Origin: Phycisphaerales bacterium
GTDB lineage: Bacteria; Planctomycetota; Phycisphaerae; Phycisphaerales; UBA1924
Reading direction: 5' to 3'
DNA: 64,000 nt
Assembly (NCBI GenBank): GCA_020846975.1
Contig: JADLCX010000038.1
Location: 1 to 64,000, forward strand
The notes below the pieces were generated by a model that worked only from the letters and a program-made list of their open reading frames with translations, made no database searches and had not been told where the DNA came from. How positions within the stretch are numbered: the stretch's first letter is position 1; each line of letters opens with the position of its first letter. Below, piece after piece: positions 36,064 to 45,030 of the stretch. A program made the translations under genes and the position numbers.

Positions 36064-38199
36064 ATGAACAACACACCGGGAATGCGAGTTCGGAGGTCGA
36101 TCGTTGCCGCGTTGGCGCTGACTTTCGGCGCGGGGGCGATGGCCCAGATCACGACCTCGCCCGATCGCCAGCCGCGACCGGCAACCGCCCCGGCCGCCAA
36201 GGGCCCGGGCAAACTCATCCCCCGCGCGGTGCTTTTCGGGAATCCCGAGAAGGCCGGGGCGACGATCTCGCCGGACGGCTCGAAGGTGGCGTTCCTCGCG
36301 CCGGTGGACGGCGTGATGAACGTGTGGGTCGCGACGACGGGCAGGCTCGCGGATGCCAAGCCGGTGACGAAGGAGACCAGGCGCGGCATCCGCATGTACT
36401 CGTGGGCGCACACCAGCAAGCACATCCTCTACCGCCAGGACCAGAACGGCGACGAGAACTGGCACATCTACGGCGTAGACCTCGACGCGAACAAGACCAC
36501 GGACCTGACGCCGCTGCCGAAGGTCGCGGCCCGGATCGCGCACGAGAGCGACAAGTTCCCGGACGAGATCGTGATCGCGATCAACGATCGGGACCCCGCG
36601 TACCACGACCTGTACCGGGTCAACATCCGCACCGGCGATCGGAAGCTGCTCCAGCAGAGCGACGGCTTCGTCGATTTCGAGATCGACGACGATTACCGCG
36701 TCCGGTACGCCTACAAGCCCGCGGCCGACGGGGGGAGCGACGAGTACAAGGCCGTCGAGAAGGACGGCAAGGTCGCCTTCGAGAAGAGCGACTCGATCTC
36801 GCTGGCCGACGCCGGTCTGACCGGCGGCGTGGGCTTCGACAAGACCGGCAACGTGCGCTACATGCGGGACTCGCGCGGGCGCGACAAGGCCGGGCTCTTC
36901 GCGGTGGACACCACCAATGGGAGCAAGAAACTCCTGTTCGAGGACGACCGGGTCGATGCCGGGCAGCCGCTGATCCACCCGACGACCAAGGAGGTGCAGG
37001 CGGTCGAGTTCAACTACGACAAGTCGCGGTGGGCGCTGATCGACCGCGCCCTGGAGAAGGACTGGCAGTTCATCCGCAAGAAGGGGGGTGATGGCGACCT
37101 GTTCGTCGCCAGCCGTTCGCGGGACGACCGCTACTGGATCGTGAACCTCGCGCCCGACAACGCTTCGGGCAAGGCCTATCTCTACGACCGCGGCGTGGAG
37201 GGCGACAAGCCCGTCGAGCCTTCCCTGACGATGCTGTTCGAGTCGCGCCCCGCGCTCCGCGAGTACTCGCTCGCGAAGATGGAGCCGACGCCGATCAAGT
37301 CTCGCGACGGGAACCAGATGATGAGCTACCTGACGCTGCCGCCGGGCAGCGATCTCAACGGTGACAAGATGCCGGACAAGCCCGTGCCGATGGTGCTCTA
37401 CGTGCACGGCGGTCCGTGGGCCCGCGATAACTGGGGCTTCAACCCCATCCACCAGTGGCTGGCCAACCGCGGGTACGCGGTGCTGAGCGTCAACTACCGC
37501 GGATCGACCGGCTTCGGCAAGGGCTACATCATGGCCAGCCGGCGCGAGTGGGGCGGCAAGATGCACGACGACCTGATCGACGCGGTGAACTGGGCCGTGA
37601 CCAAGAAGGTCGCGGACCCCGCGCGGGTCGCGATCTTCGGCGGAAGTTATGGTGGGTACGCCACGCTGGTCGGACTCACCTTCACGCCCGATGTCTTCGC
37701 GTGCGGCGTGGATATCGTGGGCGTCTCGAACCTTCCGACGTTCATGCAGACGATCCCGCCGTACTGGAAGCCCGAGATGGAGCGGTGGCGCCAGCTCGTG
37801 GGCGACGACACGACCGAGGAGGGCCGCGCGTTCCTGCTCAGCCGCTCGCCGGTGAGCAAGGTCGATCAGATCAAGAAGCCGCTGCTCATCGGCCAGGGCG
37901 CCAACGACCCGCGCGTTGTGAAAGCCGAGAGCGACCAGATGGTGAGCGCGATGAAGGCCAAACACATCCCTGTGACCTATGTCGTCTACCCCGACGAGGG
38001 CCACGGCTTCGCGCGCCCACAGAACCGCACGAGTTTCAACGCCATCGCCGAGGTCTTCCTCGCCACCCACTTGGGCAAGAACGATCCGGGCGTGCGGTTC
38101 GAGCCGATCGGCGCGGCGTTCAAGGATTCGAGCCTGGTGATCGAGGAGGGGATCGATCAGGTTCCGGGCCTCAGCGAGGCGAAGAGTTCGGCCAAGTGA
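36064..38199 (+). CDS. Secreted S9 family prolyl oligopeptidase-like peptidase
   Basis: 711 residues. A signal peptide (SIVAALALTFGAGAMA, cut before Q) directs export. A beta-propeller region covers about 50-420 (ATISPDGSKVAFLAP, HILYRQDQNGDENWHIY), followed by the alpha/beta hydrolase domain. The catalytic triad is Ser528 in GGSYGG, Asp615 in GANDPRV and His647 in DEGHGF. YRGSTGFGKGY is a family hallmark. It should cleave short peptides after selected residues outside the cytoplasm. It ends just before a strong terminator shared with gatB. Confidence 0.93.
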   Translation: MNNTPGMRVRRSIVAALALTFGAGAMAQITTSPDRQPRPATAPAAKGPGKLIPRAVLFGNPEKAGATISPDGSKVAFLAPVDGVMNVWVATTGRLADAKPVTKETRRGIRMYSWAHTSKHILYRQDQNGDENWHIYGVDLDANKTTDLTPLPKVAARIAHESDKFPDEIVIAINDRDPAYHDLYRVNIRTGDRKLLQQSDGFVDFEIDDDYRVRYAYKPAADGGSDEYKAVEKDGKVAFEKSDSISLADAGLTGGVGFDKTGNVRYMRDSRGRDKAGLFAVDTTNGSKKLLFEDDRVDAGQPLIHPTTKEVQAVEFNYDKSRWALIDRALEKDWQFIRKKGGDGDLFVASRSRDDRYWIVNLAPDNASGKAYLYDRGVEGDKPVEPSLTMLFESRPALREYSLAKMEPTPIKSRDGNQMMSYLTLPPGSDLNGDKMPDKPVPMVLYVHGGPWARDNWGFNPIHQWLANRGYAVLSVNYRGSTGFGKGYIMASRREWGGKMHDDLIDAVNWAVTKKVADPARVAIFGGSYGGYATLVGLTFTPDVFACGVDIVGVSNLPTFMQTIPPYWKPEMERWRQLVGDDTTEEGRAFLLSRSPVSKVDQIKKPLLIGQGANDPRVVKAESDQMVSAMKAKHIPVTYVVYPDEGHGFARPQNRTSFNAIAEVFLATHLGKNDPGVRFEPIGAAFKDSSLVIEEGIDQVPGLSEAKSSAK

Positions 38200-38231
38200 C
38201 CGCCGAGCAACCCCCCGCGGCATGATCCACA

Positions 38232-38260
38232 AAGACCCCGGTGGCGGCCGCCGGGGTCTT
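38232..38260. terminator. Bidirectional rho-independent terminator
   Basis: A perfect 10-bp stem (AAGACCCCGG 38232-38241; CCGGGGTCTT 38251-38260) with a 9-nt loop, followed by TTCTTGG on the plus strand. It separates the convergent peptidase and gatB. Confidence 0.8.
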
Positions 38261-38277
38261 TTCTTGGGAACACGCGG

Positions 38278-39906
38278 CTACTTCAGCATCACCATCAACC
38301 GCTCGCGGATCGCCCCGGCCTCGCCCTTGCCGGCCGAGGCCTTCATCGCCGCGCCGACGAGCCGGCCGATCGCCTGCGACTTTCCCGCCCGCACATCCGC
38401 CGCGGCCTGCGGCTGCTCGGCGATGGCCTGCTCGCACCAGCGCGAGACGGCGGCATCGTCGCGCACGACGATCAGCCCTCGCCGCGCGGCGACCTCGCCG
38501 GGATCGGCGTCGGCCGGTTCAGACTCGTGCGGCGAGCACAGCAGGCCGAAGAGTTCGTCCGCGGTGTTGGACGTGATCGCGCCGTCCTCGCGGAGCCTGA
38601 TGATCCCGGCGATCTGCTCAGGGCGGATGCCCAGGTCGCTCACGAGCACGGGCTCCGCGCCCGCGGCGCGCTCGTTGGCCCGCTTCGCGCCGCTCTGGAG
38701 GATCATGTTCGCCGCGCGCCGGCCCGCGCCGGAGCGGTCCATCCCGCGCTCGATGCACGCCTCGATCGTCGATTCGTAGTACAGGCACACCTCGCGATTC
38801 TCGACCAACACGGCGGCCTCCTTGCCGGAGAGCCCGTACTCGCCGATGTAGCGCTGGCGGCGGATCGCGGGCAGTTCGGGGATGGCCGCGCGGATGCGCT
38901 CCCGCCACGCCTCATCGACAACTACCGGCGCGAGGTCGGGGTCGGGAAAGTAGCGGTAATCGTGGGCATCCTCCTTGCCGCGCTGCGGGAATGTGCGCCC
39001 CTCCCCGGCGGCATCGTCCCAGCCGCGGGTGGTCTTGGTGCCGGGGCCGAGCGTCAGGCCGTCCTCGAGCCAGCGGCCCGGCTGCTCGCGCCGCTCGTGC
39101 TCGATCGCGCCGCGCAGCGACTTGAAACTGTTGAGGTTCTTGACCTCGACGATCGGTGTCCTGACCGTGTGGCCGTCGTCGAGCGTGAGCACGCAGTTGA
39201 TGTTGGGCTCGAAGCGCATGTGGCCCTTCTGCATCACCCCCTCGCTCGCGCCCAGGAAGCGGCAGATGTTGCGGAGCATCTGCGCGAACTCGACGACCTC
39301 ATCGGCGTTTCGGAAGTCGGGCTGGGTCACGATCTCCAGCAGCGGGGTTCCGGCGCGGTTCCAATCGACGATCGAGTGGTCGATGCGCCCGCCGCCCGGC
39401 GCCTCGTGCAGCAGTTTGCCGGCGTCTTCTTCGAGGTGCGCGCGGATGATCCCGATGCGCCGCGCCGGGAGCGTGCCGTCGCCGGCGCCGAGTTCCACCG
39501 CGCCGTCGAAGCACAGCGGCAGCTGGTACTGGCTGATCTGGTACGCCTTGGGCAGGTCGGGGTAGAAGTAGCTCTTGCGGTCCCACCGGCTGAGCGGCGC
39601 GATCGAGCACCCGAGAGCCATGCCGACCATCATGCTCATCTCGACCGCGGCGCGGTTCATCACCGGCAGAGCCCCCGGAAGCCCGAGCACCGTCGGATCG
39701 ATCAGCGTGTTGGGCGGCACCGCCGTCCCTGCCGATGTGTCCTTGCAGGACTCTCGATCCTTGCGCGGCGCGGCGGGATCATGGGCAGGGACACCCACGC
39801 CGCGCCCGGCCGGGTTCGGCGCGCGGCTGAACATCTTGCTCCGCGTCGCGAGTTCGACGTGGACCTCCAGACCCACCACCAGCTCCACCTGCGCGACCTT
39901 GTGCAT
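38278..39906 (-). CDS. gatB: Aspartyl/glutamyl-tRNA(Asn/Gln) amidotransferase subunit B
   Basis: 542 residues. GatB activates and amidates misacylated Glu-tRNA(Gln) or Asp-tRNA(Asn). LVVGLEVHVEL at the start, LPGALPVMN, SYFYPDLPKAYQISQY and DWNRAGTPLLEIV are family signatures, and the C-terminal YqeY-like tail is present (GKSQAIGRLVGAAMKAS). The zinc-binding cysteines of some GatB proteins are absent, and about 25 extra residues occur in that region (residues ~30-55). gatA and gatC are not in the window. It is the last gene of the mqnA operon, 9 bp after the GT9 gene. Confidence 0.95.
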   Translation of the reverse strand: MHKVAQVELVVGLEVHVELATRSKMFSRAPNPAGRGVGVPAHDPAAPRKDRESCKDTSAGTAVPPNTLIDPTVLGLPGALPVMNRAAVEMSMMVGMALGCSIAPLSRWDRKSYFYPDLPKAYQISQYQLPLCFDGAVELGAGDGTLPARRIGIIRAHLEEDAGKLLHEAPGGGRIDHSIVDWNRAGTPLLEIVTQPDFRNADEVVEFAQMLRNICRFLGASEGVMQKGHMRFEPNINCVLTLDDGHTVRTPIVEVKNLNSFKSLRGAIEHERREQPGRWLEDGLTLGPGTKTTRGWDDAAGEGRTFPQRGKEDAHDYRYFPDPDLAPVVVDEAWRERIRAAIPELPAIRRQRYIGEYGLSGKEAAVLVENREVCLYYESTIEACIERGMDRSGAGRRAANMILQSGAKRANERAAGAEPVLVSDLGIRPEQIAGIIRLREDGAITSNTADELFGLLCSPHESEPADADPGEVAARRGLIVVRDDAAVSRWCEQAIAEQPQAAADVRAGKSQAIGRLVGAAMKASAGKGEAGAIRERLMVMLK

Positions 39907-39915
39907 GCACCAATG

Positions 39916-40833
39916 CTAAGCATTGTTGGGTTGAGCGTGTGGGCCGCGGGCCGACCGCGCGCCTCGCTCCAGCGTCAGCGCCTCCCGCAGCACGGGCTCG
40001 ACATCCAGCCCGGCCATCGTCCCATCAGCCGATCGCACCACCCGCACCACCGGTCCGGACGGAGCCCACACGCCCGGATCGGTCGGCCCGAACAGCGCCA
40101 CGGTCGGCACGCCCAACTGCGCCGCCAGGTGTGTCGGCCCGCTGTCGGCGCCGGCGTACACGCGGGCCAGGCGGATCGCCGCCGCCAACCCGTCCAGTGA
40201 ACGCACAAACCGCCCGCCCATCGCCGCGAACTGCTCGTGATCGTCCCCGCGGAAACGCTCCTCCTCCACCGCGCCGGCGATGATCGACACCGCCCATCCG
40301 ACCCCGCGCAAACGGTCGGCGAGCGCTCCCCACTGCTCCAGCGGCCACATCTTCTCCCGCGCGCCAGCGCCCGCGTGCAGCACCGCCGGCCCATCGCATC
40401 CATCCTGCCGCGCCACGCCGCCGAGACGCGACACCTCGGCCTCGCGCCACAACCGCAACCGGCCCTCGCTCCCCGGCGGGCCGACGCAAACCAATCGATC
40501 ACAGCCAAGCGCCCGCCGCACGTTCGCGCACCATCGCCGCCCGGCCTCGTCGCCGTCATCCGCCACAAACGAGATCACCAGGTCCGCGCCGGGCTCGTTG
40601 CCCGGTTGCACACGACCCTCCTCGCGCCACAGGCCCGTGACCCACGCCCGCTCACTCCCGATCCCGCGCACGCCCAACTCGCGCTCCGCCAGCGCGGCAT
40701 GACCCGCCGGCGCGATGATCCGCACCTCCGCCCGCGCTGCGAGCAAGGCCCGCAGCAGCGGCCAGATCATCACGAAATCGCCCAGGGCGCCGGCGTGAAA
40801 CACCACCACGCGCTCTCCCGTCGGCGGGCTCAT
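39916..40833 (-). CDS. Glycosyltransferase family 9 (heptosyltransferase-like)
   Basis: 305 residues from ATG 40833, with AAGGAG upstream. It has a GT-B layout: FHAGALGDFVMIWPLLRAL at the N-terminus and, in the C-terminal half, the GT9 signature VYAGADSGPTHLAAQLGVPTVALFGPTDP. GT9 enzymes add heptose or related sugars to lipid A-core in the inner leaflet of the inner membrane. It fits a Gram-negative envelope, as do bamA and ompH. The start overlaps the upstream gene by 4 bp. Confidence 0.88.
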   Translation of the reverse strand: MSPPTGERVVVFHAGALGDFVMIWPLLRALLAARAEVRIIAPAGHAALAERELGVRGIGSERAWVTGLWREEGRVQPGNEPGADLVISFVADDGDEAGRRWCANVRRALGCDRLVCVGPPGSEGRLRLWREAEVSRLGGVARQDGCDGPAVLHAGAGAREKMWPLEQWGALADRLRGVGWAVSIIAGAVEEERFRGDDHEQFAAMGGRFVRSLDGLAAAIRLARVYAGADSGPTHLAAQLGVPTVALFGPTDPGVWAPSGPVVRVVRSADGTMAGLDVEPVLREALTLERGARSARGPHAQPNNA

Positions 40834-42602
40834 CCCCTTCTCCTTCGAGCGCGCCCTTCGCCCATCCGTGCGATCGCCGCTCGCTCGATCGCCGCGATCC
40901 GTGCCGCGGTGGTGCCCATCAGGGCCGCGACCTCCATGGGCGATCGGGGCGGGCCACCGTCCAGCCCATACAGCAATGAGACGGCGCGCTGCGCCCGTGC
41001 ATCCTCCCGGTTCTCCGCGGGGCCGGTCGCCCATTCCGCCAGCAGAGTCGAAGGTTCCAGCCGCGCCTGCCACGGATCGATCGATCGCGTCCAGTCCTCG
41101 ATCTCCGCGCTGTCGCACCGCACCGTCGCGCGCCCGCCGACCGCGTCCGGGCCCACACCCGCCACGCTCGCCCATGCCCCGACTGTGCGGCTCACGGCGA
41201 TCGTGGTGGCCGCGGCCAGCCGGCCGCCGCGGAACGGATCGAACCGCTCGACCGCATCGATCGCGCCGGCGATCATCGCCTTGATCAGGGCCGGGCCGCC
41301 CGCGGGCCCGCGCGCCGCCAGCGTGCGCGGATCGCGCCCGCCCAGCCGCTCCCGCGCGCTGCGCAGCGCCACCGGCAACTGCGAGCGAACCAGTTCGGCG
41401 CGCAACCGGCTCGACCACAGCAGCCTCGCTTCCGCTGCCCGAATCTCGCCCACGCCTCGTGCTCCACGCCCCGCACCGCCGAGCCACGCGCGAACCCCGT
41501 GCCGCAGCAGGGCCGCGGCCACGGCCCGCGGCCGCTCCACTTCCGCATCGGGCGCCCCCATGGCCTCGGCCAGGGCCACGGTCTCGCCGACCGTCGTCGG
41601 CGCCGGCGCGCCGAGCCCCTCGCGCACGCACCCCGGCGCGAGCAGCACCTCTTCGGCATCCGCGCGATCGAACATCGGCCCCGCCGGTCCGTCAAGTTCC
41701 AGGCCGCGCAGGTACCGCAACCGCTCGCCCGCCGCGATCCGGTACCCCGTGGCCCTGGATCTCCCGAGCCTCTTGGCCACTTTCGCCATCGGCGCGCCCG
41801 CGCGGGCCGCGCGCCCGGCTCGCGCCCGGCGAGAATCGTTCACCGCTCGTCGCTCGGCGAAGATCGCCTGATCCGCGGCCAGGTCGTGCGATCTCAGCAC
41901 CCGCGTGATCGTCGCCGGCGATCGGCCGTGCCTGGGTCCGATCTCCCGCGCGCACCGCGCCAACGACCAGCCGAACCGCGACCGGCAACGCGCCGCCTGC
42001 GCCACGATCCGATCGCGCTCGCCCGAGTTCAGCCTCGCGCTGCCGGCCTGGCGCCGCGCCGAGGCGCGCCCTCCCGCCGCCTCGAACGCCGCGACCGCGC
42101 GCCCCGACACCATGATCCGCTCCAGCGCGCCCGCGCCGCGCCATCCGCCGATCCGCGCCCGTCGCGCGATCAGCCCGCGCCGCCGCTCCCGCTCGATCGT
42201 CTTCCGATTCACCCCCCAGCGCTCGCCCAACTCCTCAATGCCCACCCACTTCCCGGCGCGGTCGCGCCCGAGTTCCGCGGCCGTCACGCCCGCCGCCGAA
42301 CTCAACCGTTCGATCAGCGCCGCCAGGTCGCCCAGCAGAGCCGACCCCACCAGCATCGCGCCCTCGCCGGACCCCTCCGTGCGCAGCCCCGTCACGCGAA
42401 ACACCACGTACTCCAGCGGGTACGCGCGATCCCCGGCCCGCGCCGCCGCCGCGCTCCCCGGAACCCCGCACTCGCTCAGCACCTCCAGCGCAAGGGCCTC
42501 GGTCCGCTCCAGTTGCCGGCGCGCCGCCTCCGCCGATTCGTACCGCAGCTGCCTGGCCAGTTCGGCCAGCGCCTGCGTTCTGATCCTCGGCAGCGGCGGC
42601 AC
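40830..42602 (-). CDS. Large sigma-70-like protein with several helix-turn-helix segments, divergent
   Basis: 590 residues, GTG start, 17 bp after mqnA. Residues about 392-478 follow the pattern of sigma region 2 (LVRSQLPVALRSARERLGG, then ALIKAMIAGAIDAVERFDPFRGGRLAAA), but the aromatic residues of the melting segment (usually TYATWW) are replaced by ATTIAVS. Residues about 537-581 match region 4 (RAVSLLYGLDGGPPRSPMEVAALMGTTAARIAAIERAAIARM). Three other HTH-like segments lie upstream at about 119-145, 212-236 and 271-292. It may be a DNA-binding regulator built on a sigma scaffold or a specialised sigma factor. Very high Arg and Ala content (partly base composition) makes assignments tentative. 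Confidence 0.6.
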   Translation of the reverse strand: MPPLPRIRTQALAELARQLRYESAEAARRQLERTEALALEVLSECGVPGSAAAARAGDRAYPLEYVVFRVTGLRTEGSGEGAMLVGSALLGDLAALIERLSSAAGVTAAELGRDRAGKWVGIEELGERWGVNRKTIERERRRGLIARRARIGGWRGAGALERIMVSGRAVAAFEAAGGRASARRQAGSARLNSGERDRIVAQAARCRSRFGWSLARCAREIGPRHGRSPATITRVLRSHDLAADQAIFAERRAVNDSRRARAGRAARAGAPMAKVAKRLGRSRATGYRIAAGERLRYLRGLELDGPAGPMFDRADAEEVLLAPGCVREGLGAPAPTTVGETVALAEAMGAPDAEVERPRAVAAALLRHGVRAWLGGAGRGARGVGEIRAAEARLLWSSRLRAELVRSQLPVALRSARERLGGRDPRTLAARGPAGGPALIKAMIAGAIDAVERFDPFRGGRLAAATTIAVSRTVGAWASVAGVGPDAVGGRATVRCDSAEIEDWTRSIDPWQARLEPSTLLAEWATGPAENREDARAQRAVSLLYGLDGGPPRSPMEVAALMGTTAARIAAIERAAIARMGEGRARRRRG

Positions 42603-42619
42603 GTTGGTTCGTCACCCTC

Positions 42620-43474
42620 TCATGTCGCCCATCGAACCGGCCCCGCGTCGCACAGCCCGAGCTCGTGCGCCCACCCGATGAACTTGTCCACCGCCTCGCG
42701 CTCCGCCTCGCCCACGTCGAACGTCAGGCACGACCCGATATACCGCGCCGCCAGGCCCACCGGCCACCCGCGCTCCTCCGCGCGCCGGCCCGCGATCCAC
42801 CCCAGCCGCGTCGCGTTGTGCCGTCGCTGCCGATCCAGCACCGCCGCCGCCGTGCGCACCGCCGCCGACTCCTCTTCGCCCGCGCGGCACATCCATACCG
42901 CGTACACGAACGGCAGCCCCGTCATCTCCTTCCACGCCGCCCCGAGGTCCAGTTCGTGCGGATACTCGCGCCTGTCCGGCGGATCGGTCACCACCTTGTC
43001 CCCGATCAGCAGCAGCGCATCCACATCCTGCTCCCGGCCGTTCCGCTCTGCGGCCTCGTCGCCCCGCCCGCCTTCCCCCGCGCCCACCACCATCCGCTCC
43101 CGCGCATCAAAGTCCATGACCCTCGCCCGCACGCCGTACTTCCGCGCCAGGATCACCCGCAGCAGCCAGACCGATGTGTGGCTGTCCGTATCCGCCCCCA
43201 CCGTTGCGATCTTCTCGATCGGCACGCGAGAGAACACGCGCACCGTGAGCGTCGGACCGTCGCTCCCGATCATCCCCACGCCCACCGCGCTGACGCCCTC
43301 GCCCGCCGCGTCCACCACGCTCGCCAGCGCCACTTCCACCTCGCGCTCGCGCAGCATCCCGATCAGCCGGCTCGGAACCGCCGAGATCACCTCCACATCG
43401 CGCAGCGATTGAAGCCCCTCCACAAGCGGGAGCGTGTTCAGGTACTTCACACAGCCGATCCGGACCTGTTCCAT
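42620..43474 (-). CDS. mqnA: Chorismate dehydratase of the futalosine menaquinone pathway
   Basis: 284 residues. It starts MEQVRIGCVKYLNTLPLVEGL, the MqnA N-terminal signature, and continues with VPSRLIGMLREREVEVALASVV and VRVFSRVPIEKIATVGADTDSHTSV, typical of the periplasmic-binding-protein-like MqnA/MqnD fold. DALLLIGDKVV and LGAAWKEMTGLPFVYAVW follow. MqnA dehydrates chorismate to 3-enolpyruvyl-benzoate, first step of menaquinone synthesis by futalosine. It heads a four-gene operon (mqnA, sigma-like, GT9, gatB). A UbiA-type prenyltransferase at 53753 could act later in the pathway. Confidence 0.88.
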   Translation of the reverse strand: MEQVRIGCVKYLNTLPLVEGLQSLRDVEVISAVPSRLIGMLREREVEVALASVVDAAGEGVSAVGVGMIGSDGPTLTVRVFSRVPIEKIATVGADTDSHTSVWLLRVILARKYGVRARVMDFDARERMVVGAGEGGRGDEAAERNGREQDVDALLLIGDKVVTDPPDRREYPHELDLGAAWKEMTGLPFVYAVWMCRAGEEESAAVRTAAAVLDRQRRHNATRLGWIAGRRAEERGWPVGLAARYIGSCLTFDVGEAEREAVDKFIGWAHELGLCDAGPVRWAT

Positions 43475-43500
43475 GCCGTGACTTTAGGACAAAACAGCAA

Positions 43501-43524
43501 CGGGCGCACCCCTCGGTGCGCCCG
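43501..43524 (-). terminator. Terminator of the 43565 gene
   Basis: A perfect 10-bp stem (CGGGCGCACC / GGTGCGCCCG) with a 4-nt loop, followed on the minus strand by GTTGCTGTTTTGTCC. It isolates the mqnA operon from the upstream secreted-protein gene. Confidence 0.75.
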
Positions 43525-43564
43525 CCGCCGATGTTGAACTCGCCTCAGCGAGGGATGAGCCGAT

Positions 43565-44662
43565 TCACCGGCAGTTGTTGTTCCGGTTGTCCGGGCAGTT
43601 GTTGCGGCGGTCGTCGCCGCAGTCGTTCCGGTCCCACCCGCCCCGGTTGCAGCCCCACCCGCCGTGGTCGCGGTAGCGATCGCACGGGTTGCGGTCCCGC
43701 CGCGGGCAGCCGTGGTTGCGGCCGCACGCGCTGGTGTCGGTCAGGTAGGCGTTGAGGGCCTCTTTCAAGGCCTCGACCAGGTCCGTCTCTTCCTCGGTCA
43801 GCGCCGTGCCGAAGGGGTGCGAGGCCAGGAACGTGTCCGAGGCCGCGATCGCCAGCACGGCATCATCATCCGACAGCGCGCCGTCCAGAAGGCTGAACTT
43901 CGCCGCGATGATGCACTGCGCCAGATCGATCAGCGGATCGTTGCCTCCCGCCGAACCGTCGGGCCGGCGCCCGGCCAGGATGTTGTAGAGTTCCTGCGCG
44001 TTGTACCCGACCCCGCCCACCGTCAGTTGCTGCACGGGCCAGTCGCAGCGGTTCTGCTTCCAGGTGCGCGGCGTCTTCGGGCACTTGTCCCCGTCCGCGT
44101 TGCCGATCGTGCCCTTGGCCCCGCCGCAGAAGTCGCGGCAGAAGTTCCCCTCGAACGTTGAGTTCTCCACGATCAGCGTGATCCCGACATGCTTGCCGTA
44201 CAGCCCGGCCATCGCGCCGCCGGTGATCTCGAACTTGGTGTCAAACAGGTCGGTCGCGCCGGCTTCCTGCCACCCGAATGCGCGGATCTCGCCCCTGAGC
44301 AGGACGCCCGAATACTCCGGGATCCCGTCGTCGTCCAGGTCCGCCGAGCCCATCACGCGAAGATCATCACCCGGAACGCCGCCCGAGAGTCGGCCATAAC
44401 GGTTCACCTTCAACTTGAAGTCGATCGTCGCCGAGCCCAGCGGCACGTACACCTCGACGCCCTCGAGCTGCGTCGCCAGCAGCGTTGCGGTCACGCAAAG
44501 GCGGTCGGTGCCCGCGTCGTAGGTCGTCACGCCCGTCGAGTTGTAGATCGTGAACGGCTTGGAAAGTTCCAACTCCAAGAGACCGTTCCCGGTCGCAAGG
44601 GCCGAGCCCGCCGTTCCCACCGCGATCACGCCGCCCAGGACTGAGGCCATCAGGTTCTTCAT
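43565..44662 (-). CDS. Secreted protein with Cys/Asn/Arg-rich C-terminal tail
   Basis: 365 residues with a clear signal peptide (MKNLMASVLGGVIAVGTAGSALA) and GGAG before the start. Residues about 25-200 are a beta-rich domain (LELELSKPFTIYN, VYVPLGSATIDFKLKVN). A helical segment (AQELYNILAGRRPDGSAGGNDPLIDLAQCIIAAKFSLL) recalls a module seen in other planctomycete secreted proteins. The last ~50 residues are rich in Cys, Asn, Arg and Gly, with Cys at regular spacing. The tail could be cross-linked by disulphides or bind metal; function unknown. Confidence 0.68.
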   Translation of the reverse strand: MKNLMASVLGGVIAVGTAGSALATGNGLLELELSKPFTIYNSTGVTTYDAGTDRLCVTATLLATQLEGVEVYVPLGSATIDFKLKVNRYGRLSGGVPGDDLRVMGSADLDDDGIPEYSGVLLRGEIRAFGWQEAGATDLFDTKFEITGGAMAGLYGKHVGITLIVENSTFEGNFCRDFCGGAKGTIGNADGDKCPKTPRTWKQNRCDWPVQQLTVGGVGYNAQELYNILAGRRPDGSAGGNDPLIDLAQCIIAAKFSLLDGALSDDDAVLAIAASDTFLASHPFGTALTEEETDLVEALKEALNAYLTDTSACGRNHGCPRRDRNPCDRYRDHGGWGCNRGGWDRNDCGDDRRNNCPDNRNNNCR

Positions 44663-45030
44663 CGTTTCGACTCCATTCTGTGGACAGCGATTCCCCGGCC
44701 GCGGCGGGCCCGCGGCATGGTCGATCCCCGTCCGGTTTTCCGATTACCTGCACAACGCGGGTTCAACATGCCCCGGCCGCCGCCCAACGCCAGACGCCGG
44801 GCTTGCCGTCGGCCTCCATGCCACCACACCGTCGGCGTAGCCCGCGCCGCGTGCTCGCCAATCATGCGTTACCAGTCGCGCCCCGCGTTCTCGGACTCGA
44901 TCCGAACCGGAAACGGGACCGCGGAGCGTGCGCCGTAACGCACGCCCCAGAGGTCCCACCAAGGTTCGCGGGCTCTTGCCCTTCCGTCCCCGCTCTCGCC
45001 CGTCAGCCACCCACTCGCGACCAACCCGCG
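44663..45030. other. 368-bp intergenic region between two secreted-protein genes
   Basis: A short perfect hairpin (GCGTGCG 44926-44932; CGCACGC 44939-44945) lies 86 bp past the stop of the 45031 gene and may help end its transcript. No ORF, repeat or RNA gene was recognised. Confidence 0.4.
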
